The translations under genes were made by a program, and so were the position numbers. This document shows positions 1-6,196 of a stretch of DNA of 13,205 bases, one piece after another. Source of the stretch: JBHIAG01 sp046758465 (GTDB lineage Bacteria > Acidobacteriota > Terriglobia > Acidiferrales > 2-02-FULL-67-57); assembly GCA_046758465.1 (NCBI GenBank), contig JBHIAG010000061.1:1-13205 (forward strand), in the 5' to 3' direction. Under the pieces are notes generated by a model that was given only the letters and a program-made list of their open reading frames with translations, was not told the origin of the DNA and did not search any database. Each line of letters starts with the position of its first letter. Position 1 is the first letter of the stretch.

Positions 1-1
1 C

Positions 2-442
2 CGCCGCGTGGAGCCCCAGGTAGGCATGGCGGTCGAATTCATCGCCTTGAGCGAGGAGGCGGAGGCGCGATTGCGCGCGGCGACCGTCTTGGTGGTGGAA
101 GACGAAGAACCTGTCCGGAAGGTGGTTCGGGAGTTCCTGGAAAGCATGGGCTACAGCGTGTTGGAGGCGCGTGACGGCGGCGAGGCCATGCAGATCGCTG
201 GGGGGCACCCAGGTCCCATCCATCTGCTGGTAACGGATGTCGTAATGCCGGGGATGGGCGGTCCCGAATTGGCCCGCGGGTTGAAGCCGCTGCGTCCTGA
301 CCTGAAGGTGCTGTACATGTCGGGCTACCCGGATAACGCCCGTGGGCAGCACGGCGCGTTTGAGCGGGGCGCGGCCGTTCTCCACAAGCCCTTCACACTG
401 GATGAGTTGGCGCGCAAGGTGCGTGACGTCCTAGAAAGCTAG
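2..442 (+). CDS. PilZ-tail/receiver-domain protein, 5' end outside the window
   Basis: This is the C-terminal part of a signalling protein; the frame is open to the left edge. Numbering from the GTG at base 8, residues 26-144 form a CheY-like receiver domain. It has an acidic pair (E31, D32), the predicted phospho-acceptor D77 in a TDVVMPGMGG motif, the conserved serine S105 in YMSGY, and K127 in HKPF. This receiver type is common at the C-terminus of hybrid sensor kinases. The segment before it (VGMAVEFIALSEEAEARLRA) resembles the end of a PilZ domain, whose last strand and helix read roughly GMGVEFxxLSxE. I therefore infer a PilZ-REC fusion rather than a stand-alone CheY, although the PilZ c-di-GMP-binding motifs would lie outside the window. 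An ATG at 26-28 is a possible start, but it would cut the PilZ-like strand in half and has only a weak Shine-Dalgarno. The receiver call is secure; the PilZ call is tentative. Confidence 0.85.
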   Translation, partial: RRVEPQVGMAVEFIALSEEAEARLRAATVLVVEDEEPVRKVVREFLESMGYSVLEARDGGEAMQIAGGHPGPIHLLVTDVVMPGMGGPELARGLKPLRPDLKVLYMSGYPDNARGQHGAFERGAAVLHKPFTLDELARKVRDVLES

Positions 443-536
443 CTGGTTTGCCTGCCCGCGCTGAGGATCGGAGAGTGACGGCGGTGGCGAGTGGCGCAAT
501 GATGCACCCATTTACCAGTGGGGCTGGCGTCAAGGC

Positions 537-617
537 GAGTGCATGCGCGCCGACCCGCGCTTCCAATCCCTGCTGCGCCGCCCGCCTGCGGCAGGCAGGC
601 GAAGAATCTCGGTTTAG
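537..617 (+). pseudogene. C-terminal remnant of a TPR-type regulatory protein
   Basis: The frame reads ECMRADPRFQSLLRR, then about 11 unrelated residues and a TAG stop at 615-617. The pattern (C/P)LR(A/S)DPRFQxLLRRM near a terminus is characteristic of TPR-containing kinases, adenylate-cyclase-like and CadC-like proteins that are common in Acidobacteria. Upstream of residue ECM the frame does not look like TPR helices, so only about 15 residues are recognisable. Exactly after LLRR the DNA enters a short palindromic repeat (583-601), which replaces the expected end. The reading is remnant-level and rests on one motif. Confidence 0.4.
583..601. repeat. Short GC-rich hairpin repeat
   Basis: The arms CGCCTGC (583-589) and GCAGGCG (595-601) are perfectly complementary around a 5-nt loop. 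A second pairing register with GCAGGC at 591-596 is possible. There is no T-run on either side, so this is not a canonical terminator. It sits at the truncated end of the TPR-tail remnant and is probably a dispersed intergenic repeat. Confidence 0.55.
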
Positions 618-623
618 TAAGGA

Positions 624-812
624 TCAGCACCCTGCTTTGCGACACGCAGCTCTTTCCCGTTTTTTCTGCGCCGCTAGCAGCTTGGCGCGGAGCCGCTTCT
701 CGCACTCGCGCACCGAGGCCGCCCAGGCTGCGCGGGCCTTCGCTTCCGGGTTCGGAGTCGCCCGCGCCGACTGAGGGGGCTTGCGCGGCAGTGCGGGTCT
801 TTTGCCCCCCAT
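624..812 (-). CDS. Small basic hypothetical protein (62 aa)
   Basis: I do not recognise a family. The ATG at 812 is preceded by AGGAG at a spacing of about 5 nt. The product is Lys/Arg/Ala-rich. Its second half, from about residue 27, looks helical and charged (EAKARAAWAASVRECEKRLR, then AKLLAAQKKRERA), with four cysteines in all, two of them near the end. Third codon positions are mostly G or C, which fits coding use here but is weak evidence in GC-rich DNA. A promoter with a palindromic operator lies 55-90 bp upstream. A longer reading from 884 would begin inside that operator, so the 812 start is preferred. It could be a real small DNA-binding-like or antitoxin-like protein, the end of a decayed gene, or chance. 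Confidence 0.4.
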   Translation of the reverse strand: MGGKRPALPRKPPQSARATPNPEAKARAAWAASVRECEKRLRAKLLAAQKKRERAACRKAGC

Positions 813-837
813 GGGAGCTCCTCCCTCTGGCCCCAGA

Positions 838-856
838 CGGAGAAAAAGATTCTCCG
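838..856. other. Hairpin in the leader of the small basic ORF
   Basis: CGGAGAA (838-844) pairs perfectly with TTCTCCG (850-856) across a 5-nt loop. It lies between the predicted transcription start (about 866) and the Shine-Dalgarno of the small minus-strand ORF. No T-run follows on either strand, so it is not called a terminator. Confidence 0.4.
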
Positions 857-864
857 CCCACCAT

Positions 865-902
865 GTGTGCAAATAGTTGCACACCTAACTGTCAGGTGTC
901 AA
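865..902 (-). promoter_or_regulatory. Promoter with overlapping operator-like palindrome
   Basis: Read on the minus strand, a perfect -35 TTGACA (897-902) is followed after 18 nt by a weak -10 AACTAT (873-878). The -10 lies inside a perfect inverted repeat, GTGTGCAA-N4-TTGCACAC (865-884). A second, overlapping repeat, ACACCT-N7-AGGTGT, spans 881-899. The flanking AGTT...AACT symmetry (876-891) recalls MarR-family operators, but this is only a resemblance and no regulator gene lies in the window. A repressor bound at 865-884 would block the -10. The likely target is the small ORF at 624-812. Confidence 0.4.
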
Positions 903-1078
903 TGGAGTTGTAGCTTCTTTGTTCCAAGCAACTGTAGCGACCGCGGGCCTTGGCCAGGTGCACCAAAAGCACATGCTTCCGGCACGGCCGACCTGCACCA
1001 GCGTGCCAGGGTAGAGCCCAACACCGCCGTGCGCCTTGACTTGCCCCGCTTCCGACTCGGTTTTTGCTTCCCGACGCG

Positions 1079-1240
1079 TTGCATCACGTGACCCGCGGGG
1101 TCACGCACCAGCACAGCCTGGCGCAACCCCAGGTTCTCGTCGGGAAGCGTTATGGCTCCAGACGAAACAAAACGGACGTTCGCTGACCACAGTGCATCTG
1201 TTGCCCTCGCTCCAGCGTCGACCCGCAGAATGGGTTGCCA
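1079..1240 (-). pseudogene. Glyoxalase/VOC-family C-terminal fragment
   Basis: Translated on the minus strand, these 54 codons read WQPILRVDAG, an Ala-rich helix, then VRFVSSGAITLPDENLGLR and QAVLVRDPAGHVMQ. This matches the second half of vicinal-oxygen-chelate (glyoxalase/bleomycin-resistance) proteins, where a strand and helix are followed by RFVSPG and the hallmark (L/F)(V/R)RDPDGHxxQ. The frame is open from 1345 to 899 but holds no ATG, GTG or TTG before the TTG at 1126, which already lies inside the fold. The first betaalphabetabetabeta module is not recognisable upstream. Downstream the frame runs on for about 58 unrelated residues. It is read as a decayed gene; a frameshifted intact gene is less likely. 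Confidence 0.55.
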
Positions 1241-1441
1241 GTGATGGCGATAAAGGCTTGCCGCGACACTACCCCTGATGTATTCTTCAACCGAAAGAAA
1301 GTCGGAGTCGGAAATTCTTGGTTCGAGGATTGGCTGCCATCCGAATTATTCCTACGGGAACGAAAAGGACACGCCCGTATAGAAAATGGCTGCAGCAGAC
1401 TTCTCGGGGCGATTGTCCAAACCAGTATAGGGTGCCAAGAG

Positions 1442-1460
1442 CCTCGGGGTGAAACCGAGG
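1442..1460 (+). other. Leader hairpin upstream of ugd
   Basis: CCTCGG (1442-1447) and CCGAGG (1455-1460) form a perfect 6-bp stem with the loop GGTGAAA, ending 15 nt before the ATG of the dehydrogenase gene. An 8-bp palindrome, CTCGCGAG, follows at 1464-1471. The only Shine-Dalgarno-like GAGG upstream is inside the hairpin's 3' arm, so the structure could affect translation initiation. No known riboswitch class was recognised. Confidence 0.35.
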
Positions 1461-1475
1461 TGTCTCGCGAGCACG

Positions 1476-2849
1476 ATGCGTCCCGGACAAGCAAAAATAG
1501 CCGTCTTGGGGTTGGGCCACGTGGGCCTGCCCACGGCGCTGGGCCTGGCTGAACTGGGCTGGGAAGTGGCGGGGGCGGATGATGACAGTGCCAAGGTGGC
1601 CCGGCTCAGAGCAGGAGAGTCGCCCTTCTATGAACCCGGCATCCCGGAGCTGTTGTCGAAGCACCTGAAGAGCCGGAAATTCAATCCCATGGAAGATGTG
1701 GCAGCGGCCATCCGTTCTGCCTCAGTTCTGTTTGTCTGTGTTGGCACGCCGCAGCGCGAAAGCGGCGAGGCCGATCTCTCACAGGTTGAGGCGGTAGCCC
1801 GCACCATTGCCTGCAACCTCAATGGGTACAAGTTAATCGTTGAGAAAAGCACTGTCCCTGTCATCACGGCTCAGTGGATCAAGAAAACCATTCAGCGCTA
1901 TGCCAAGAGTGGAGATGCGATGCCTGTGAGGGGCGGAACACTTGGGGCCCAGGAGGTGGGTGCCCAACCCCCTGCCTTCGAGGTCGCCTCCAATCCCGAA
2001 TTCCTCCAGGAAGGTAAAGCCCTGCACAATTTCTTCCATCCCGACCGTGTCGTCTGTGGGGTGGAGTCCGACAAAGCGCGAGAGATTCTCGAAGAGATCT
2101 ATCGACCGCTCAACTCTCCGATCTTGATAACCGATCTGAACACGGCGGAACTCATCAAGCACAGTGCGAACGCTTTTCTGACGACGAAGGTCTCCTTCAT
2201 CAACATGGTGGCCGAGTTGTGTGAAGCCACCGGCGCTGACATTACCAAGGTGGCCCAGGGGATCGGTCTGGATCCGCGCATCGGACCCGATTTTCTTCGC
2301 GCCGGCATTGGCTTTGGCGGCTATTGCCTACCCAAAGATCTGCGGGCCTTCATCTACCTGGCCGAGCAGCACCGCGTCGACTTCTCACTCCTCAAAGAGG
2401 TGGAGCGGATCAACCGGCGACGGATTGACGTCTTCCTGAACAAAGTCCGGCAGGCAGTCTGGGTGCTGTCCGGAAAGACTGTGGCTATCTTGGGATTGGC
2501 GTTCAAACCCGGCACCGACGATATCCGTGAGGCGCCGAGCCTCAAGATCATCGAAGCCCTGCGCAAGGAGGGGGCTATTCTGCAATTGCATGATCCTCAG
2601 GCCATGCCCAATATGCAAGGTGTAGTCCCGCAGGCAGCCGGCCGCATCACGTATTGTCCCTCTGCCTACGCAGCCGCTCGTGGCGCCCACGTCCTTCTCC
2701 TCCTGACGGAATGGGATGAATTGCGGGAGTTAGACTGGCTGCGGGTGCGCGCGCTCATGGAAGTCCCCGTGTTGGTGGATGGCAGGAATCTCTATGACCC
2801 CGACCCAGTGCGCAAAGCCGGGTTCGAGTATTTTTCCATAGGTCGGTGA
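1476..2849 (+). CDS. ugd: UDP-glucose 6-dehydrogenase family protein
   Basis: It is predicted to oxidise UDP-glucose to UDP-glucuronate with two NAD+ in the cytosol. Numbered from ATG 1476 (457 aa), an N-terminal Rossmann domain carries GLGHVG (12-17). It is followed by VGTP, EKSTVP, SNPEFLQEG, the hinge helix ELIKHSANAFLTTKVSFIN, and the catalytic nucleophile C284 in GFGGYCLPKD. The C-terminal UDP-binding domain has GLAFKPGTDDIREAPS and ends in VDGRNLYDP. About 20 extra residues between the STVP helix and SNPEF make it slightly longer than usual. A GTG at 1449 is an alternative start that would add nine residues and lies in a leader hairpin loop; the ATG directly precedes the conserved fold. 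Related UDP-GlcNAc or GDP-mannose dehydrogenases share these motifs, but the coupled downstream gene favours UDP-glucose. Confidence 0.9.
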   Translation: MRPGQAKIAVLGLGHVGLPTALGLAELGWEVAGADDDSAKVARLRAGESPFYEPGIPELLSKHLKSRKFNPMEDVAAAIRSASVLFVCVGTPQRESGEADLSQVEAVARTIACNLNGYKLIVEKSTVPVITAQWIKKTIQRYAKSGDAMPVRGGTLGAQEVGAQPPAFEVASNPEFLQEGKALHNFFHPDRVVCGVESDKAREILEEIYRPLNSPILITDLNTAELIKHSANAFLTTKVSFINMVAELCEATGADITKVAQGIGLDPRIGPDFLRAGIGFGGYCLPKDLRAFIYLAEQHRVDFSLLKEVERINRRRIDVFLNKVRQAVWVLSGKTVAILGLAFKPGTDDIREAPSLKIIEALRKEGAILQLHDPQAMPNMQGVVPQAAGRITYCPSAYAAARGAHVLLLLTEWDELRELDWLRVRALMEVPVLVDGRNLYDPDPVRKAGFEYFSIGR

Positions 2850-3862
2850 GCCCTGTGGGCACAGGCTCGCACCGCAACCCTGCTCGGCCGCGCAGCCTCG
2901 TCACCGGGGGCGCCGGCTTCTTGGGTTCTCATCTTTGTGACCGCCTGCTGGCCGAGGGCCACGAAGTCATCTGCCTCGACAACCTGCTTACTGGCAGCCG
3001 CGAGAATATTCACCACCTCGTGGCGCACCCTCGCTTTACCTTTGTTGCACACGACGTCACCAAACCCATAGATCTCCCTGCTCTTCTCCCAGCAGCTCAA
3101 GGCACCAATAGGCTCGCCTATGTCTTGCACTTCGCTTCCCCCGCCAGTCCCAAAGACTATGCCCGCAACCCGATTCACACCCTGAAGGTAGGCGCCTTGG
3201 GGACCTATCATGCCCTGGGCTTGGCCAAGGCTACCGGGGCGGTGTTCCTCTTGGCCTCCTCCTCGGAGGTCTATGGCGACCCGGAGGTAACTCCCCAGCC
3301 GGAAACCTATTGGGGACACGTGAATCCCATTGGACCGCGCAGCGTCTACGACGAGGCGAAACGCTTCGCGGAAGCCATCACCATGGCCTATCACCGCGAG
3401 CACGGGGTCAAGGTCCGCATTGCCCGCATCTTCAATACCTACGGCGGGCGCATGCGCATTGATGACGGGCGCGCCCTACCCAACTTCCTGATGCAGGCTT
3501 TGCAGGGCAAGCCGTTGACGGTTTATGGAGATGGCAGCCAGACGCGCAGCTTCTGTTATGTGAGCGACATAGTGGAGGGCCTCTACCGCCTGCTGGTGTC
3601 GAGTGAAGTGGGGCCCCTCAATCTGGGAAACCCGGAGGAGATCTCGGTGCGGAAACTGGCACAAGAAGTGATCGAGCTTACGCAGAGCAGGAGCACGGTG
3701 GTGTTCGAATCACTGCCTGTTGACGACCCGCACCGCCGCCAGCCGGATATCTCTACTGCCGTGGCCACCCTGGGCTGGCAGCCCAGGATCAGCCGCCGCG
3801 AAGGGATTGCCCGGGTGATTCCCTATTTCAAGACAAAGGTGGAGGCCCTGTGCGCCCGCTAA
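2846..3862 (+). CDS. uxs: UDP-glucuronate decarboxylase (UDP-xylose synthase)
   Basis: This extended short-chain dehydrogenase (338 aa) is predicted to convert UDP-glucuronate to UDP-xylose, using tightly bound NAD+. Evidence includes the dinucleotide-binding TGGAGFLGS (20-28), DNLLTGSRENI after the second strand, LASSSEVYGDP, and the catalytic Y168-x3-K172 (YDEAK). Also present are RIFNTYGGRMRIDDGRALPNF and VYGDGSQTRSFCYVSDIV, both typical of UXS enzymes. The GTG start overlaps the TGA of the upstream dehydrogenase gene in GTGA, which indicates translational coupling; the two enzymes act in consecutive steps. About 15 residues precede the first strand, so a slightly later start cannot be excluded. 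dTDP-glucose 4,6-dehydratase is the main alternative, but the RxRxDDGR and SFCYV features favour UXS. Confidence 0.88.
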   Translation: MSPVGTGSHRNPARPRSLVTGGAGFLGSHLCDRLLAEGHEVICLDNLLTGSRENIHHLVAHPRFTFVAHDVTKPIDLPALLPAAQGTNRLAYVLHFASPASPKDYARNPIHTLKVGALGTYHALGLAKATGAVFLLASSSEVYGDPEVTPQPETYWGHVNPIGPRSVYDEAKRFAEAITMAYHREHGVKVRIARIFNTYGGRMRIDDGRALPNFLMQALQGKPLTVYGDGSQTRSFCYVSDIVEGLYRLLVSSEVGPLNLGNPEEISVRKLAQEVIELTQSRSTVVFESLPVDDPHRRQPDISTAVATLGWQPRISRREGIARVIPYFKTKVEALCAR

Positions 3863-3907
3863 GCGCGCTACCGGGGCTGCTCCTCCAGGCAGAGGGAAAG
3901 AGGGCAG

Positions 3908-3949
3908 ATGCGTTTCCTACTAACCGGGGGTGCCGGTGCCTCGGGCAGC
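3908..3949 (+). pseudogene. Severed 5' end of an SDR sugar-nucleotide epimerase gene
   Basis: An ATG preceded by GAGGG at about 5 nt begins MRFLLTGGAGASGS. This is the invariant start of extended SDR epimerases/dehydratases (first strand, then TGGxGxxGS), although the usual Phe-Ile of GFIGS is Ala-Ser. After this point the reading frame becomes the antisense of the convergent GGDEF gene and loses all similarity. The remnant sits 45 bp downstream of uxs, where a third sugar-nucleotide gene would be expected. It overlaps the last codons and the stop of the GGDEF gene, so that gene's C-terminus is partly antisense SDR sequence. Confidence 0.5.
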
Positions 3950-4741
3950 CTCCCCGCGGGCGGTTTGTACCCGAGCCTCTGCCTCTTCGATCACCGATTC
4001 CAGCGTGCGTCCTGCCAGGAAGGTGGCCGGCCCGATGGTGACCGTCACCGGGTGGCGCGCGCGTTGCTGGAGGTCGCGGCGGGCAGCCAGGGCCTCATGG
4101 ATGCGGCGCGTGACGACCGCAGCGCCGGCATCGTTGGTTTCCGCCAACACAATGAGAAATTCGTCGCTCCCAAAACGGAACACGTAGTCAGAGGTGCGCA
4201 GGGAACATTTGAGCGTGTCGGCGACCTGGCGGAGCACTTTGTCGCCGACAAAGTGTCCGAGGGTGGCGTTGAGCTGGCGGAAGTCGTCGATGTCGACCAG
4301 CAAGACCGAGAGCGGTCGGTTGGCGCGGGCCGCACGCTGAATCTCCCTCGGCATGACCTCATCGAAGAAACGGCGATTGTAGACCTGGGTGATCGAGTCG
4401 GTCACCGCGTGGGTGCGCTGCTCTTCGAGCTCACTCTCCTGCGCCAGCGTCTGCCGCCAGAGGTGCGCCAAGGTCCGCTTCTTGTCAATCAGGTAGATGT
4501 TCAACAGCAGCACCAGAGCCATTAGGCCGAACAGGATCAGCCAGAGGTAGCGGGCGGCGGTGGGCGACAGCAGGCGCTGCTCGGTGGTGTGATAGTAGAA
4601 GTAGGCGATGAGACCGCCGGCGAAGACCGTGAAGAGCAGCAGCACGATCGACCAGAGTTCCCAGTCGCGCTTTTCGAGCCTGCTGAACGCCTCGGGGGTG
4701 CGGTGCGCTTCCGGGCCGCGGGCTGGGATCCGGGGTTCCAA
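3920..4741 (-). CDS. Membrane GGDEF protein (putative diguanylate cyclase, GSDEF variant)
   Basis: The 273-residue protein has a soluble N-terminal tail, two predicted TM segments (about 31-50 and 64-85) separated by a short loop, then a linker helix and a GGDEF domain (about 112-265). Visible family features are VYNRR (120-124), DIDDF (150-154), GHFVGD (162-167), an inhibitory-site RxxD (R182-D185) exactly five residues before the signature, and the signature itself, GSDEF (191-195), in place of GGDEF. The conserved Asn-Asp after DxDxF is N158-A159. The I-site implies c-di-GMP binding; cyclase activity is uncertain because of the Gly-to-Ser change. The TTG start has GAGGAG 11 nt upstream. 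It follows the glycosyltransferase gene by 39 nt in the same frame with only one stop between, so it is surely co-transcribed and probably tunes polymer synthesis. Confidence 0.85.
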   Translation of the reverse strand: MEPRIPARGPEAHRTPEAFSRLEKRDWELWSIVLLLFTVFAGGLIAYFYYHTTEQRLLSPTAARYLWLILFGLMALVLLLNIYLIDKKRTLAHLWRQTLAQESELEEQRTHAVTDSITQVYNRRFFDEVMPREIQRAARANRPLSVLLVDIDDFRQLNATLGHFVGDKVLRQVADTLKCSLRTSDYVFRFGSDEFLIVLAETNDAGAAVVTRRIHEALAARRDLQQRARHPVTVTIGPATFLAGRTLESVIEEAEARVQTARGEAARGTGTPG

Positions 4742-4780
4742 CGAACCAGTGTCTCCTCGTGGGTTCAGCGCCTGCAGCTC

Positions 4781-6196
4781 CTATGTGGCGGCTCTCCGGG
4801 AATGGAACCCCAGGCGCTCTTGCGCTCCCCACTCGCGGCGACCGCGCAGATAATCATACAAGCCTTGCAATCGCCAGGTCAAAACCAGTTGATGGTAGCC
4901 GAAATGTTCGACCAGGGCATAGCCCATCAGCCGGGCCAGCTCCCACCAGGAAGTATAGCGCCGATAGGTAAATTCTTCTGTCAATACCGCCCAGAGGGAG
5001 AACATCAAACCCAAAAAAAATGCCAAGATCAAGTACAGGATCACGTCGTGGCCGCTCAACCAGCCCAGTTTCCAGGCCACGGGGACAGCGATAAAGCCGG
5101 CGATCTCCATCACCGGCGCCACCACTTCCAAGGCGAAGTAGGGGCAGGCGAGCCAGCCGAGGATTCCGTAGCGGGGACGAAAGAAAAGCTCCCGGTGGAG
5201 TAGCAAGACCTCGGTCAGGCCCCGCTGCCAGCGACGCCGCTGCCGGGCCAGCAGGAGCCGGGACTCCGGCACCTCGGTCCAGCAGACGGGATCGGGCACA
5301 AAGACCACCCGGTAGGCTTCGCGCCGCTCGCGGAAGTAGCGGTGGATGCGGACCACGATATCCATATCTTCGGCCACGGTCTTGCCCGAGTAGCCGCCGA
5401 CGGCGCGCAAGACATCGGTGCGAAATACACCGAACGCACCCGAGATAATCATCAGGCCGTTCAGCCAACTCCAGCCGAGGCGCCCCTGAAAAAACCCGCG
5501 GAGGTATTCGATGACCTGAAAGACGACCAGGGGGCGGGACGGGAGGCGCACGCGGGTCACGCGGCCGCCGCCCACCGTGCAACTGTTGGCAATACGAACG
5601 ATGCCGCTGGTCGCGACTACGCGTGCGTCTTCCAGCACGGGTCGCATGATCCGCAGCAACGCATCCTCTTCCAGCACCGAGTCGGCATCGACCGAGCAGA
5701 CCCAGGGGGTACGGGCCAGATTGATGCCGGCGTTGAGTGCATCGCTTTTGCCGCCGCCCACTTTGTCGATGACGCAGAGGCGCGGGTCGAGGGTCGAAAG
5801 ATAGATCCCGAGCACCGGCCGCGTCGCCAGCAGGGGCTCATAGACCAAGCTGGCACGGCGCAACGAAAACGCCCGCAGCAATTCTTCCAGGGTGGCATCC
5901 GTACTGCCGTCATTGATGACGATGACGGCCAGACCGCGATAGCGCATCCCGAGCAGGGCTCGCACGCTCTCGACAATCGTCGCCTCTTCGTTGTGCGCCG
6001 GCACCAGCAGCGAGACCGGCGGGGAGGTCACCGATTCATATTGGCGGTCAAAGGCTGCCAGCCGTACCCGCCGCGGCTGGGCATAGACGCCATAGAGCGA
6101 TACGAAGAGCAAAAAGAGGTAGAAAGCGTGCAGCAGAAGGTAGAAAGCCAGCACCAGGAAGTTGACGAACAGCAGCAGGAACTCAGCCCAGGTCAT
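4781..6196 (-). CDS. Processive-type family-2 membrane glycosyltransferase
   Basis: This 471-residue inner-membrane enzyme resembles PgaC/NodC/BcsA-type polysaccharide synthases. A strongly hydrophobic N-terminus (about 5-38) is followed by a cytosolic GT-A domain. That domain has VPAHNEE (65-71), the UDP-binding D96 in NDGS, the DAD metal motif (170-172), the catalytic-base motif AED (275-277, equal to TED), and QRRRW (319-323), the QxxRW signature of processive enzymes. Several C-terminal TM segments (about 345-440) complete the channel-like arrangement. No C-terminal PilZ domain is present, unlike BcsA. The ATG at 6196 has GGAGG six nt upstream and overlaps the end of the HEAT gene by 14 bp; the open frame continues further upstream, but the earlier starts lack such a site. 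The polymer is unknown; poly-GlcNAc- or cellulose-like beta-glycans are the family precedent. Confidence 0.88.
   Translation of the reverse strand: MTWAEFLLLFVNFLVLAFYLLLHAFYLFLLFVSLYGVYAQPRRVRLAAFDRQYESVTSPPVSLLVPAHNEEATIVESVRALLGMRYRGLAVIVINDGSTDATLEELLRAFSLRRASLVYEPLLATRPVLGIYLSTLDPRLCVIDKVGGGKSDALNAGINLARTPWVCSVDADSVLEEDALLRIMRPVLEDARVVATSGIVRIANSCTVGGGRVTRVRLPSRPLVVFQVIEYLRGFFQGRLGWSWLNGLMIISGAFGVFRTDVLRAVGGYSGKTVAEDMDIVVRIHRYFRERREAYRVVFVPDPVCWTEVPESRLLLARQRRRWQRGLTEVLLLHRELFFRPRYGILGWLACPYFALEVVAPVMEIAGFIAVPVAWKLGWLSGHDVILYLILAFFLGLMFSLWAVLTEEFTYRRYTSWWELARLMGYALVEHFGYHQLVLTWRLQGLYDYLRGRREWGAQERLGFHSRRAAT

Larger units (their letters stand above)
443..1475. other. Gene-poor kilobase with gene debris
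   Basis: This 1-kb interval has no convincing full-length conserved gene on either strand. It contains, in order, a short C-terminal tail of a TPR-type protein (537-617, +), a hairpin repeat (583-601), a possible small gene (624-812, -) with promoter and operator-like palindromes (865-902), and a start-less VOC/glyoxalase fragment (1079-1240, -). A perfect 7-bp hairpin, GTGACCC/GGGTCAC with a 3-nt loop, lies at 1088-1104 inside the VOC fragment. The ugd leader hairpin is at 1442-1460. The many overlapping open frames here are mutually inconsistent and are read as a product of high GC. Confidence 0.6.

Noticed and set aside
439..913. Several overlapping frames of 80-150 codons on both strands
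   Set aside because: They are mutually overlapping, compositionally biased and without recognisable motifs, which is expected in GC-rich non-coding DNA.
1378..1460. Promoter or riboswitch for the ugd operon
   Set aside because: TATAGA/TATAGG-like words have no -35 at a suitable distance, and the leader hairpin matches no riboswitch consensus I know.
2846..3862. dTDP-glucose 4,6-dehydratase instead of UDP-glucuronate decarboxylase
   Set aside because: The motif set and coupling to a UDP-glucose dehydrogenase fit the decarboxylase better.
3908..4525. Plus-strand 205-codon frame starting with the SDR-like motif
   Set aside because: Only the first 14 codons resemble a protein family; the rest is antisense to the GGDEF gene, so it is not called as a full gene.
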